From the NCBI RefSeq assembly GCF_963583255.1, contig NC_084805.1, positions 23,284,085 to 23,348,084 of the forward strand: a stretch of 64,000 bases of DNA. Direction: 5' to 3'. The position numbers were made by a program, and so were the translations under genes. This DNA comes from Pyrus communis (Eukaryota; Streptophyta; Magnoliopsida; Rosales; Rosaceae). Under the pieces are notes generated by a model. It was not told where the DNA came from. It did not search any database and saw only the letters and a list, made by a program, of their open reading frames with translations. Below are positions 33,270 through 45,862 of this stretch, one piece after another (position 1 is the first letter of the stretch; every line of letters begins with the position of its first letter).

Positions 33270-34235
33270 AAAAAAAAAAAAAAAATCCAAACTACACTAA
33301 AGAATGGAGAAAGATTTTGAATCTAAAACGTAGTGGGTTGAAGAGAAGACCATAACCATAAGAATAATCCACCACTTACAACATCAAAATTATTTATATG
33401 TGAGTTTTTTTTTTTCTTTTAAAAAGGGAGACAATTTGTGGCAAGCCATGATTATCCATCACTTTCAGGGGCCAAAAATACTCATAGAAAGATTTATGCC
33501 TATATATGAGTTATGTTAATTGATTGATCAAACTCATTAAAATAGCGTATATGTCATTTTGTACCTGAAATTTTATTTATCATGCTAATTAACGACTCTC
33601 AGTCGCACACGCGTCCTGAGCGAACATCCTTCGAATTGGTACGTGTTGCTAATGCTATTCTCATGTAAATGTAATTAAACTAGAAAAAAAAGGTTAATAT
33701 AAGAATGGAGGATGAGTTTACTTCCAATCCAAGCATGCACCAAAGGATGACTTGCCTGCAATTGGAATTTTGAATTAGTCACCAAATATGAATGAATGTA
33801 CAAGAAAATGAATTTTTAATGACCCTTTATCATGGATTTTTTGCCGTCTCACAATTTAACGTCAATTCTCGTGCTAACATTATAAAACATTGTGTCAAAA
33901 ACATGAAATGATAGAGAATTCATAAAAAATCCCACTTTAAAATAGTTTCCTTCACATTTCTCAATCAAAATATGCAATTATAGGTCTGCATACCATATTG
34001 ATATACGTAGAGGTTATATTATGAACCTTATCAATATGGCTACGACCTACTTCTGAACTCTGAATTTGGCAAAAGCTTATCAGTCATTGCTAGCTAATTT
34101 AATTATATTAATTTATTTTTAAGCTCCTTGATGAAACATTTACTGTTAAGTTCTAAACTTTTATGTAATCTAGATCTACCATAACGTATGGTGTAAAATT
34201 CTTTTCCTTTTAAATTTCTTTTCCCTCTGGTTCAA
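33270..34235. other. Intergenic, nothing recognised
   Basis: About 1 kb of AT-rich sequence with no coding potential, tandem repeat or inverted repeat that I could identify. Confidence 0.4.
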
Positions 34236-34598
34236 GGATGGAGCCATCTGGGGCCCAGTAGGGGCATCCGTCCCCACTCATGTTTTTTTGGTGAAAAAAT
34301 TTACATACTTATGACATTAGCAAGTTGTATCACCAGTTTACTTGTTTGTGGCATTAGCATTAACTTTTCTAGTTGTTATTGCCAATGTTGAAAGAACATT
34401 TTCGACCATAAAATTTATGAATAATCGATTGAGAAATCGAAATGGAAAATCAATTTATGAATGATAACATGGTTATTTTTAGAGAAAATGATATTTGATG
34501 ATACTGGTAATAAAGATTTCATGCAAGGGTTTCAAAACACGAAAACTCGTCGAGGGATATTGTAATATGTCATTCCGTACAAATCTCTAGCTTCATCC
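34236..34598 (+). mobile_element. hAT element remnant with transposase dimerisation-domain piece
   Basis: The left end GGATGGAGCCATC and the complement of the right end (GGATGAAGC) form a short inverted repeat. Plus-strand translation at about 34340-34440 gives a recognisable hAT C-terminal stretch, ANVERTFSTIKFMNNRLRNR, then stops (TGA TAA), then decayed remains of the FQ...K.RR region. The left part (GGGGCATCCGTCCCCACTC) matches the Tip100-like terminus also seen at 18.1 kb. Internally deleted and dead. Confidence 0.65.
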
Positions 34599-35735
34599 AT
34601 GCTCCACTCCTTTTATTTTGACTAGTCACAATTAAATTACGTTAACATCTTGTATTGACATATTTATAAAAATAAAAAATAAACAAATGAAAAAAGAAGA
34701 AACTGAAGAATAAAAAATTTAGAAGGAAGAAAATCTTACACGATAACTTATATTGCTGCACACAGTTCATCACATGACGGAGTGCATTGTCCATGACCTT
34801 TTTGGCCAAAGCATCCAATTCAAATTATACATTCAATCGTAGTCCCACAAAAATCCCCAGTTAACTACTGATATTGGCTATATATTTTTAATGTAGGACA
34901 TTCAATTTTCTCTGAAGCAAAAAGTGATCAAACGGATGAATTTTGGAGTGATTCCAATTGGAGGATGTTCGTGTGTTTTTCAAGATGATTGTATCAAAAT
35001 TCCAAATTTTTCTACCAGACCGTTTGATCATGGCGATGAAATAAAGGCCCAACGTGCAGTTTTACCAAATTGACGTTTTTGGACGTTTTGGGTATTTTGA
35101 AGGTCAAGCTGACATATTTTGAGGAAGATTTCTTCTGAGAATTTGTAGGGAACATCTTTCAGTTTTAAAATGAGACATTTTAGGACCAAATCGAAGTTTA
35201 TTTGGTCAGTCAAAAGTCTGATTTTCTCTGCAGTCCAAATTTTAGTTTAAATAAGAAACCTTTTATTTCATAGTTATCTTATTCTATTGTGTTGAAGATC
35301 TTTTCTAGTAAGGATTTTATTTTAAAGTAGTATAAATAAGGCTTTTTAGTCATTAGGAACAAGGGAGGAAATGCATGCACACTTTAGAGAGCTTTGAAGT
35401 TTATTTTTCAAGGTGTTTTATTTCCATGTTTTTAATAATATTTTGTTTTATGATTGTTAGTAACTAGTTTCGTTTGCTAGGGCGAGGCTACGAGCCTTAA
35501 TAAGAATATGTGGTTTCTTTTCAATTTACTTATGATATTATGCATACAAGTTTTGAATTATTAATCACCGTGTTGAAACTATCTAATTGTCTTGATGATT
35601 GGCCACCATTAGGATATTGATGAGTAGATTTTATATTATATATTTTAACCTTATTCTTAGTATATTTTGGTTATTATTTTGGAAGAATTTTGATACTTTG
35701 AATTATATTTTCAATATAGAACTTTCGACTTCCTT

Positions 35736-37902
35736 TGACACACCCCGACTGAAATCAGGGCGTGTTGGCCGTCACGTGAGGGTGACGTAACCATGTGCAC
35801 AGTGCAGAAGCTAAGAATATTAATAAAAGTACGAATAAATAAAAACCAAACTACACACATAGTAGTTAATATACATGTGCAAACATAAGTGTGAAAAACA
35901 ATATTCAAAGCACAGAGAACCTAGTGCAGTCCAGAGGAACAAACACTAACTAAACACACCCAGAGGTGGTCCTACACTGGTGATAATCTGTTAGATATGT
36001 CATGGATTCCTCGTAAGCCACCAAAAGAGCAAACTAACTAGAACCTGGAGGGGCGCAAAACAGAAAGTGTTAATGGGCAAAAACAAAGCTTTTCAAAATC
36101 ATTTCATTATCAAAAGTTCTAACCTCTCGCCGTAAAACCTGTATAGTTTCCCAAAAAATAGAATATACACATATATCAAAAACATGCTCAGAAATATGCC
36201 ATGTCGAATGCCTACACATAAAATGTAAGTAACCCAGGTAATGTCAATCAATGCAAATAACATGTCAACCGGAGTCACCTAACGTGACCTGTACGGCTGA
36301 ATCTAGAGCTCAAATCCCCAACTCACTAACTATACCTGCACACGAGTCAGAACCACCTAAAGTGGTCTGTACGACAAGACTGGATGTAAATAAATACGCT
36401 CAAGTGATACGATCACGTGAAGACTGGGCGAATAATCGCGAGTCACCTACAAGTTAGAACCACATATAGTGGTCTGTACGACATGACTGTGCACCTAACT
36501 TGGATCTAAGATGAGCGTGTGATGCGGGAGGTGAACATCACGTGAAGGACTGTGCCCTACTCTAGGCGAGAGCACTAACACCGGGGGTGCAAGTTATGAG
36601 CTCTCTATGCATCTCACATAGCCACTAATTCGCAATCATAAACCATAAACTTACTTGGCACTTACCTGTGCGTTCGCAACACCAAATATACATATATATG
36701 CAACCACTAATGCATAACTAAATAGACAAACAATATGCATGACATTTAAAACATATAAGCATTCCATATCATTTTCTGGGAAAAACCACAAGTATACAAG
36801 TATATACAGAAAACCAAAAACCCACTCACTGGTATGTGGAAGGGTCGTAACCCCCTTGTCTTGAGTGACTGCGCTCATCCTCGGGATAGGTCTCACCTAT
36901 ATGTAAAACAACTATAAAAACGTTAATTTAAAGCACATAACCAAAACTAGGTAATAACTTCTTATACAAAGCTCAAATGGGGTGTGTGAATATACCAGCG
37001 TGATCTACTCAACCTCATGAACATCCCCATATTTTTAAAATAATTTTCTAACATCACACGCGCTAGCCAAGGCACGGCCAGACGCGCCGGGCAAGCGTAG
37101 GCACGTGTCTGGCATACAGATGGAATCCCTAACGGCGTTAGGAATATTCTGTCCAACAACAAGCATATTCCGTTAAAACTAGCCTGATGCCGTTAAGAAT
37201 ATTCCGTTAACTTAACGAAATATTCCTTTGTCTTCTCCGGTGAGTCTCACCGGAGCCGCCGCTGTCTGCGTTGCCGAAAACTGGGAAAAATTTCAAAACT
37301 TCATATCTTCTTCATTTCTCAACCAAATTCCATCACAACAAGTAGAACAAAACCTTACCACTTTGAAGCCCTAAAACCAATGGAATCTCATTGAAAAAAC
37401 CCACGATATTCTGGCCAACCTGCAACTCACTGAAACTGGGCTTTCCAACGTTCAATTCGTTCCAACTTTCTTCCCCGAGCTTCGTGAGGACCTCCTAAAG
37501 TTCCCTGTGATCCTTAAAACTCCTAAAAACATCATGATCACGTGTGCATGAACAGTGCACAAAATCGGGATTCCCTGGTTCTCGGGTTTTCGAGGGTTTC
37601 ATGTCTAAAAATTGGTATAGATGAGTTCATGATGACGAGATGAAGGTGATGGCATTAAACACGAGCTCGATCTGCACAGAAATGGGTTGGTTTGGTGTTG
37701 TCCGTACAACTTGTACGGACGTTGCAGAAAATCGAAAGAGGGAAGAGAGAGAGAATGCACGAGAGTGATATGGGTGTGTGTGTGTCTTGTAGAGTCAACC
37801 CCCAAAAACAACAAAACAACACCCTACAACACCAATTAACGTCCAAGGGCATTTTAGTCTTTTCATACCTACAGTACAAATAATCCGGGACGAGCTGTCA
37901 CA
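35736..37902 (-). mobile_element. Gypsy-like solo LTR (TG...CA termini)
   Basis: Read on the minus strand it starts TGTGACAGCTCGTCCCGG and ends CGGGGTGTGTCA, ends I associate with gypsy LTRs in plants. It is about 2.17 kb with no internal coding region. A motif TCACCTAA(C/A)GTG(A/G)(C/T)CTGTACG-like recurs three times at about 36272, 36350 and 36456. The flanking pentamers (TCCTT, TCATC) do not match, so either the boundary is slightly off or the insertion was rearranged. It interrupts the surrounding retroelement relic. Confidence 0.5.
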
Positions 37903-38659
37903 TCATCTGGAGCAAAACGTGGTCAAATGGACGAATTTTGGAGTAATTTTAGTTGGAAGACGTTCATGAGTCACTTGACTTGATTGTATCAAAATATCAG
38001 ATTTTTCTACCAAGAGATGATTTTCTGGCAATAAAATAAAGGAGCAATTCACGATGCTGGAATAATGACGTTTTTGCCTTAACTTGCATTTTTTTTAGCC
38101 CAATATGACATTGGATGGGTTCGTGGCCTTCTAGAGAGGTGTTCAAAACGTCCCGATCTTCAAAACAAGCTCTAGGCCGGATTTGGAAGATATTTGAGAC
38201 TAAAACATGGCTGGACAAGTACTTGGCAAATTCTCCTAGCTTAATTAGGATTTTATGTTCTAATATATTTTATTATTATTCTTAGTTTCCTAGTTGGAAT
38301 AAGGACCTAGTTTTTAGGGTTTGTGCGATAGCTAGAGGGGATTTTAAGGCTTTTGCGGTTCTTACTTTGACGGGTAAGCTTTCTTTTATGCAACTTTGGA
38401 GACAAAGAGTAATTGCTAGGGTTCTTGGAGATTTTCTACTTTAAGGTGTTTTCATTCCTTTTATTCTTAATAATATTTTCTATGATTTTAATTATGAATA
38501 TGCGTAACTAATTTCTTTTGCTAGGGCAAAGCCTTGAGCCTTAGCATGAATATGTGATTTTTATTTAATTGCTTATGATTGATTGCGTGCACACTTTGAA
38601 TTATTAAACACCGTGATTAAAACTATCTAATTGTCTTAATGCCTGATCACCATTAGGAT

Positions 38660-39660
38660 ATTTAAAAAAGTAATTTGATCCAATTTTGGTCGGAAGGTTC
38701 CTGAAATTGACGTTGACTTCTTGTGGTTAATAATTGTAACTTCACTTAAGATGAACAACACGTCTTAAGGGTTGCATGGTTTTTCAAAGGGTTTTCATAA
38801 AACTTAATGAGTCTCTCATGTTCATATTTGATCCGAACGTCTGGACAAATTGCATATTAGATATACATTCTATGTTGGAGGTTCCAAGTAGGATATATAT
38901 TAGGAAAACCTAACCTTCAAAGTGGCATGTGTAGATCATAAATAATTGGTAAAAATGCATAGGATTGCTAGGTGATGGTGGAACCCTAATGCTTTTGTAA
39001 ATTGGTATTTTAAAAACTGTTCTTTTTCTTCATCTTTAATATTGCATATTAGTTTTTTTTATTAGTTAAATTCGTTATATTAAATTAGGTTGTAAAAATA
39101 AATCATCTCAACTTTCTATTTTACAATAATTAATTGGAATTTGATTTGCTTTGAATTATTTAATAATCCATGTAGAGAACGACCTTGCGAGAACCATTTA
39201 TACTACAATATCTTTGTCATTCTTGCAAGTATTATAGAAGTTTTTAACCCATTTGCATGTGTGGTAAATTCCCTATCAAATATTTAGAAAAGTAATTTGA
39301 TGCAATTTTGGCAGATGATTGTCCCTGAAATTGGTGCTAGCTTCTTGTGATTAATATGTGTAACTTCTTAGGATGGACAACACGTCTTAAGGGTTATAAG
39401 GTTTTCGGAATTTTTCACAAAACTTTATGAATCTTGCATGTTCACATTTGATCTGGCCGTTACGAACGGTTTGCATGTTAGACATACGTTCTATGTTGGA
39501 GGTTCCAAGTAAGATATATATTAGGAAAACTTAACCTTCAAATAAGCATGTATAAGTTATAAGTAATTGGAAGAACTACTTAGGATTGTTAATGTGACGA
39601 TGGAACCCTAGTGCCTAAATTTATTTTCAAAACTATTTTCTTTTGCTTTCTTTACTTTGC
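38660..39660. repeat. Diverged direct duplication inside retroelement relic
   Basis: 38.66-38.94 kb and 39.28-39.56 kb are parallel copies about 620 bp apart: both contain GTAATTTGAT, AACACGTCTTAAGGGTT, TATGTTGGAGGTTCCAAGTA and ATATATTAGGAAAAC. Differences are many, so the duplication is old. It ends near the Cassandra insertion. Confidence 0.75.
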
Positions 39661-39725
39661 CAATTTATTTAATTGTCTTTAATTGAATTTATTTTTAATA
39701 TTTTAGGTCATTAAATCACCTTTTT

Positions 39726-39994
39726 TGTCACATCCCGGCCCGGGCCCGCTCCATCACCGTAGCACGATATTGTCAGCTTTGGGCCCCGACCACGCCCTCA
39801 CGGTTTTGTTTTTGGGAACTCACGAGCAACTTCCCAATGGGTCACCCATCATGGGATTGCTCTAGCCCCCTTCTCGCTTAACTTCGGAGTTCCCATGGAA
39901 CCCGAAGCCAGTGAGCTCCCAAAAGGCCTCGTGCTAGGTAGGGATGGGAATATACATTTAAGGATCACTCCCCTGGGCGATGTGGGATGTTACA
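39726..39994 (-). mobile_element. Cassandra TRIM solo LTR with 5S-rRNA-like core
   Basis: 269 bp with ends TGTCACATCCC and GGGATGTTACA, flanked by TTTTT on both sides (5-bp target-site duplication). Minus-strand reading contains the 5S rRNA internal promoter: the A-box-like AACTCCGAAGTTAAGCG, then the C-box-like GATGGGTGACC followed by GGGAAGT. This 5S-derived core is the hallmark of Cassandra terminal-repeat retrotransposons in miniature. No second LTR or primer-binding site is present, so it is a solo LTR. Sequence agrees closely with Rosaceae copies as I remember them. Confidence 0.88.
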
Positions 39995-40305
39995 TTTTTT
40001 CTAAACTTTATTTTCAAATAATTGATTAAGATTTGGTATTTACATAAATTATTCATTCAATCTCTGCAGAAAACGACCTTACTTGAGCCGTTTATACTAC
40101 AAATACCTTGTTCTCTTACAAGTATTTTTAAGTGTTTTTATCCCTATTTTTGTAGATGGTAAAATCCCTAACAGCATGCATGAGGATGTGCTAAGTGGAG
40201 GCCACGAGGAGAACGGGAAGCATACAAAATTACAAGCGTAGCCGTTTTAAGACTTCGAGTCATAACGAAAGCACATTATCTCTTTCTCCCTTTTTCTTTT
40301 AAAAG

Positions 40306-40457
40306 AAAACTAATGAAAATGGCTTGAAAACTTTGAGTTTTAACGATAAGGGCAAAATAAAAGGTAAAATGAATAGTAATAGAATTGACTTTTTAGTGTA
40401 AAAATGTGATTTTTCGTTAAAGTGAATAGTATCGTGGGCTTTTCGTTATAACTCCCT
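40306..40457. repeat. Dispersed MITE-like repeat
   Basis: The stretch from CTAATGAAAATGGCTTGAAA to TTCGTTATAACTCCC includes GAGTTTTAACGATAAGG and GATTTTTCGTTAAAGTGAAT, in inverted arrangement. From memory this is a very common interspersed sequence in apple-group genomes. Boundaries are approximate. Confidence 0.5.
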
Positions 40458-41772
40458 TGTTTTCATTTATTTATTTACGATGTTTTATATAAATTAGAAG
40501 GACATAAATAAACAATGAGGATGTGATAGAAAAAGATAATGTCAAGAAGACCAAATTTTTAGAAAATAAGTACTTTAATTAATACTTAAGTGATAATCGA
40601 ATTATCAACAAGTACATAATTTGATTTACAATATTCGATTTAGAAATGTGGTACCTCTAATATAGAAAAAAATGGGGTGTTGTTGTGGATTTTGTCAGCC
40701 AAAAGAAGAAATTGCGACAATTAGTTCAACATATTACGTAAAACACTTTTGACTAGGATAAGAGATTATGGAATAAAACGTTGTGTGTTAAATAAAATAT
40801 GAGAAAATTTGATATAAGTCCAATTTTTTTAGGTAGGAATAGTTCTATTTATTAAAATAAGTCCAATTCCTTAAATTTAATTATTTAATTATCAATAATT
40901 ATCTATTCAATGACAAGATTTATTATAAAAAACAAATTTCTTCCTAATTATCTCTTTGATTATTTCTTTTTATTTTTATTTTTTGTTATTTCTTGTTCTT
41001 CCTCCTGCCCATTTATAGATTTTATTTTTAATTTTTATCATAGTCGTGGAAATGTGTTGAGCTATTACATGACGATGTGGGTTCAAATCCCGTCCATGAC
41101 TAATTTAACATCTAATTTAATAAAATTTATTGTTTGACAAAAAAAAGGGCTAAAATACACTATTAAATTCCTCTAAAACCAATAAACTTCTTCACTATAT
41201 GATTTGAACAAAAAAGATAGTGTAATATAAATTTCTTAAAAATACGTATTGAATACTCTCAGATAACAAGTGCTTAATTTTTTTTTTTTTTCAAAAGAGG
41301 TAAGGTGTATGCGTATGTCCCCCCCTCTTTTCTTGTATTTTATTTTCTTGCTCTATGAGGGGAAAGGTTTATATCCTTCTGACGAGATTTAACTTCTTTT
41401 TTCATATCAATAAATTTTCCTCATATCGTCGACCTTTTTTTTTTATTTTTTAAGAAGAGTACTATTGAATACTCTCAAATTTTTTGGAATTTTTTTTTTA
41501 AATTCTAATTGAATACATCTCTATCCTTTAGCAATTAATATTAACATATTTGAAAATTACATCCAAAATCCAAAAAGCACAACCAAGTTTTTTGTTTTAT
41601 TAACCTTCTATAAAAAATAAAATAAAAACCTCACTCTGGATGTAGACATCCGGATATTGAGTACAAGGATAAATAGCACTGAAACTCTAAGTCCACTCTA
41701 TATATATCTCATTCTCATTAAAAAGAGATTCACCTCCTCACCTCCTCATACCTCTTCAGCTAATTACAATTA
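40458..41772 (+). promoter_or_regulatory. Upstream region of the purine permease, with TATA element
   Basis: Mostly AT-rich with no gene. A TATATATA element at about 41699-41707 lies some 65-70 bp before the ATG at 41773, giving a short leader. Near 41070 a B-box-like GGTTCAAATCC followed by a T/A-rich tail may be a SINE scrap. Confidence 0.45.
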
Positions 41773-43044
41773 ATGGAGAGTTTAGTCCAATCTTCACCCC
41801 AAAACTCCCCCAAACCCCATAACCACCAACACCACCACCACCATGATCACGACTGCCCCACCCTCACCACCACCACCAACCACCACCTTGAACAAACCAG
41901 AACCAATTCATCAACATTATTCATCAACAAGACCACAGCAACCCAACTGAGCAACAAGGGCTCGATGATCAAACGCAACAAGCGCTCCATGCCTCTCCTG
42001 GTGATCAACTACTTGTGCCTCTTCATTGGATCAGTCTCTTCAAGCCTCCTCTCAAAGTACTATTTCATCCACAAAGGCTCAAGCATTTGGGTGTCCACCT
42101 GGGTTCAATGCTCCGGCTTCCCTCTCCTCCTTCCATTTATTTTCATTCCTTATCATCTCCTCCATTGCACCCAAAGAATACCCTTCTCTCACTTCACCCC
42201 CAAAATCTTAGTCCTATCAGTTCTCATAGGACTTATGCTGGGTCTAAACAACCTCCTCTTCTCTTGGGGTAACTCCTATTTACCAGTCTCAACCTCCTCT
42301 CTCCTCCTCTCCTCACAACTCGTTTTTAATCTCATCCTCTCTGTGATTATTGTCAAGCAGAAAGTAACTTTCTCAAATCTCAACTGTGTTATCCTCCTAA
42401 CCGTAAGCTCAGTCCTTCTGGCCTTGGGGTCCCACCATGACAAGCCACATGGCCTTACACGTAGCAAGTATTTCCTAGGGTTCTTCTCAACAATCGGGGC
42501 AGGTTTGTTGTTTGCTCTGTACCTTCCGGTCATGGAGAAGATATACAGCAAGGTTTACTGCTACGCCATGGTGATCGAAATGCAGCTGGTAATGGAGGCT
42601 GCGGCCACGGTGTTCGCCACGGTGGGGATGGCCTTGAACGGCGGGTTTCGTGAGATGAAGGCGGAGAGCGAGAGGGTGTATGACAAAGGAGAAAACGTGT
42701 ATTGGGTGACTTTGTGGTGCAACGTTGTGACGTGGCAGCTTTGCTTCATGGGGACAGCTGGCATGGTGTTCTTGACCTCTTCGTTGACGGGTGGGATTTG
42801 TATGACGGCGCTGATGGGGATGAACGTGTTGGGAGGAGTTCTGGTGTATGGGGATTCGTTTGGGGGTGTGAAGGCGGTTTCCACTCTCTTGTGTGGGTGG
42901 GGTTTCTGTTCTTATGTGTACGGCCTTTACATGAAGGCTAGAGATATTGGGGAAGAAGATGGCGGTGAAGGAGATGGAGACAAAGAAGGAACCCACCAAG
43001 AGATAGGGATGGATGTGCATAAATTAAATGATAGTAGTGTTTGA
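41773..43044 (+). CDS. Purine permease (PUP family, drug/metabolite transporter fold)
   Basis: Proton-coupled transporter of purine bases and related compounds, in several characterised members including cytokinin free bases. The 423-residue intronless frame has a low-complexity N-terminus with a His-rich patch (residues 16-27, HNHQHHHHHDHD), then about ten hydrophobic helices from residue 75 to about 390. Family-diagnostic stretches are NYLCLFIGSVSSSLLSKYYF, SIWVSTWVQCSGFPLLL, and SLLLSSQLVFNLILS. A charged Glu/Asp/Gly-rich tail ends the protein. PUP proteins are usually 350-390 residues, the extra length being N-terminal. Sequence looks closest to the PUP4-like intronless branch, but I cannot fix the paralogue or the membrane. 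Confidence 0.9.
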   Translation: MESLVQSSPQNSPKPHNHQHHHHHDHDCPTLTTTTNHHLEQTRTNSSTLFINKTTATQLSNKGSMIKRNKRSMPLLVINYLCLFIGSVSSSLLSKYYFIHKGSSIWVSTWVQCSGFPLLLPFIFIPYHLLHCTQRIPFSHFTPKILVLSVLIGLMLGLNNLLFSWGNSYLPVSTSSLLLSSQLVFNLILSVIIVKQKVTFSNLNCVILLTVSSVLLALGSHHDKPHGLTRSKYFLGFFSTIGAGLLFALYLPVMEKIYSKVYCYAMVIEMQLVMEAAATVFATVGMALNGGFREMKAESERVYDKGENVYWVTLWCNVVTWQLCFMGTAGMVFLTSSLTGGICMTALMGMNVLGGVLVYGDSFGGVKAVSTLLCGWGFCSYVYGLYMKARDIGEEDGGEGDGDKEGTHQEIGMDVHKLNDSSV

Positions 43045-45862
43045 TTTAAAACTTTTATGATGCTTTTGGTGAAAATTGGAATTGAGTTTTGTTTGTTTTT
43101 GAGACAAATTTGGATGTGTGAAATCATGGCTTAATTGCTTAAGTACATAATTGGTTGCTATCATTGTCAATTAGTCTCGTCACTTTAACACTAAACTCCA
43201 CTAAACCACATTTCATTTAAGTTTTATCTATTGAATTTTTTAGCTAACATTACATCAGTTATCGACAATCGCTTATACACCAGCATACGTTATTAAAATC
43301 CATCTTACAATCTACACAAATCGACTACCTACCAACAATTAAACTCTACAATTTCATCAACCATATGGTTGGATATAATAAAGTTCCGTTTACAATAAAC
43401 TATTTCAAAAGTTTAATTTAGATAGGATTATTCTCACAAAATCTAGAAAAACAAAATTTAAAGGTGATCTCATATCAAAAGTTAGGATGGATGATGGTTG
43501 TGCATTCATTGCTTTTTATGTATATATTCCCCCACTACTCTTTGCACTCAAAACAGTTGCGTTCTTAATTTCTACATAAAGGAAACTTAAATCTGAATAT
43601 CAAACATCTAATCAGTAGCAGACTGGGGGTATGCAGAGCCAAACGTTACACTAGGAATATAGAACGATTAAATGCCATGGTGCAAGTGAGGACATTGTTA
43701 GTTTGGTTCACCCAATCTCACGTTATCATGTATGATGTAGGAAAATATATTAAGTATTGCCCTACTGCTGATAATATTATATGGTTGGGATAATTGATTA
43801 ATTATATCAAAACAAACATAAATGGTGGGATTCACTCATTGCACATACCCTAATTGGAGCGATTAAGAATCTCGATGGGGCACTAAGTTGATCACCTCAT
43901 CACACACACCTTTTCGAAAAATGGAAGTGATCTATCATGAAGCATAATTGTTCCCTTTTGTTTCTGAATATTTTTATAATCTGAATATATTTATGCTGCT
44001 TATATAGTTAATTTTAAAAAATCGGTAGTGATCACAAGATGAAATGTGATTGATCCTATCATATATAACTGTTAGACGTTGATGATAATAAACTACAAAT
44101 ATCTGTATAATATTAGTGCTGATAACTAACTAGTTACTAAGATAGTGCTACATTTGACCAATAACATTGGATGATATCTCAAGTTCGAATCTCTCATTTC
44201 TCATTAAAAAACAACGTAGTGTATAGACATGCAAACGGATCAAAGGTTATGGCATATGTCATAATTGTGTTATTAGATTTGAATTAGGAAATTATTCGTA
44301 CTCTAATAATCATATGTACTCTTCTCCAATTTAAAAAAGAAAATGAGCACATAATACGTAACTATCACCGATAAAAAGTTCTCTTAAATTATTACTGATA
44401 TCCAGGTAAACATCGATTCAGGAAATCTTACGCAATCTATATGTAGTACATACTGTTGCAATTTGGATAGATACAAAGCTTGTTCATTCTGTCCACATAT
44501 AATATTGTGGTTGCCTTCATGTACAGTGAAGGGCAAAAAATGGTGCAATCTTTATAAGTACACGCGGGATTAAACTATAAGTTGAAAAAGGTCATGTGAG
44601 TTGAGATTTTCACTAACCTTCTTAAAAGTCTTTGCATGCTCGAGATTTTCACTAACCTTCTTAAAAGTCTTTGCATGCTCTCAGCCTGTTGGAGCTGAGA
44701 AATGTCTTTTCTGAAATCTGGCATCGTTTGTTTGCATGAAAGAGACTTCTTGTTGGACGACTCGATCGGCTTTTAGCAGAGACTTCCACTTGCGAAAGAA
44801 AATGTTGAAGCCTATTAGTGGTAAAATTTTTGCAGATATACATTAGAAAAGGATGTTTGATATTGATAAAAAGCAAAAAGACTTATGTTTGTGTCTTTTT
44901 TTTTGTAAAGAGAAAGCATTGGTGGCAGTAAATTAATGTTGTCACAATCTGAATCCAAATTAATCCTTATCACCACACCATTTCTATAAATAATTCATAA
45001 AGATATTTAAGGAGTGTGTTTCACCTTTTTTGTTTTCATTTCAAAGAATTAGGTGGTTTTTCCATTCAGTCAAAGAAAAATGTGATTGAAATGATCTACA
45101 AAAAAACAATGTTTTTGAAATGACTCTGTATCATTTACCATTTTGATTAGGTCTATATAACAAAAAGCCATGAGTTTGATACTTTGTAGCTATGAAATCT
45201 ACTTAATCATAGCCACATGTAGGATGCAATTCCTAAATAGCCTCCTTTGATCCCGAAATGAGTGAATAACCGTAGTTCGCCACCAGTTATCCTCCTTTTA
45301 AAAAAATATATATATATAACAAAAAACCATTGGATTCATAAGAATTTTTTTTTCCCATGTAAATAATGAAATTAAACCTCAACTAAAATCCTTAAACTAG
45401 ACATATAAGAATTTCTGATTAGCTTGAAATTTAGCAAAAGGTACAAGTTTTATTTTACCTAGTAATTACTATCTAATCTACTAGACTACAATTTAATGGT
45501 ATATTACTCGACATTACTATTGGTGTAATTGACTTGTCTAAATTTTTTCAAGTGAAAACAAGTTAGTCCCTCTCGTTAGTCTGGTTTTTGTTCCTCATGG
45601 CTTTTAGAGTCCTTTCTTATTGGTAAGTGGTGAGTCATAAATAATAAAAGTAAAAAACACTACAAACTAGAAAAATTACTTTGAGAAAAAACAATGATAA
45701 AGAGAGGCAGAGATCATAGAGGTGGATCCCCCATTTTCTTATAGTTTAATCAGACCTATAACACAGTTTAATTATAGTTTTCAAGTGAACTCAGAAGGAC
45801 TGTGAATACTTCCATTACGGGTAAGCTAGGAAGACCATCTATTTATATTATATTTTGTAAAT
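43045..45862. other. Intergenic, mostly featureless
   Basis: About 2.8 kb of AT-rich DNA after the purine permease. The only clear structure is a 39-bp tandem duplication at 44603-44680. No supported gene. Confidence 0.4.
44603..44680. repeat. 39-bp perfect tandem duplication
   Basis: A 39-bp unit beginning GAGATTTTCACTAACC is present twice head to tail (44603-44641 and 44642-44680) without visible mismatch, indicating recent replication slippage. Confidence 0.9.

Larger units (their letters stand above)
34890..40170. mobile_element. Old retroelement relic with nested insertions
   Basis: Segments at 34.90-35.64 kb and 37.92-38.69 kb are diverged direct copies (shared GAATTTTGGAGT, then CTATCTAATTGTCTT and CCATTAGGATATT). 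Segments at 38.66-39.28 and 39.28-40.17 kb are a second pair of direct copies (GGAGGTTCCAAGTA, then ACCTTCAAA, then CCNTTTATACTACAA). The pattern suggests a long, rearranged LTR-type or large-derivative retroelement without coding capacity. It was later invaded by the solo LTRs at 35.7 and 39.7 kb. The class is uncertain. Confidence 0.5.

Noticed and set aside
41043..41150. Possible tRNA gene or SINE (GGTTCAAATCC box, T-rich tail)
   Set aside because: No cloverleaf can be folded and the A-box is weak; at most a SINE scrap.
42276..43020. Minus-strand frames of 91-177 codons
   Set aside because: Antisense to the purine permease, whose transmembrane pattern and family motifs are clear.
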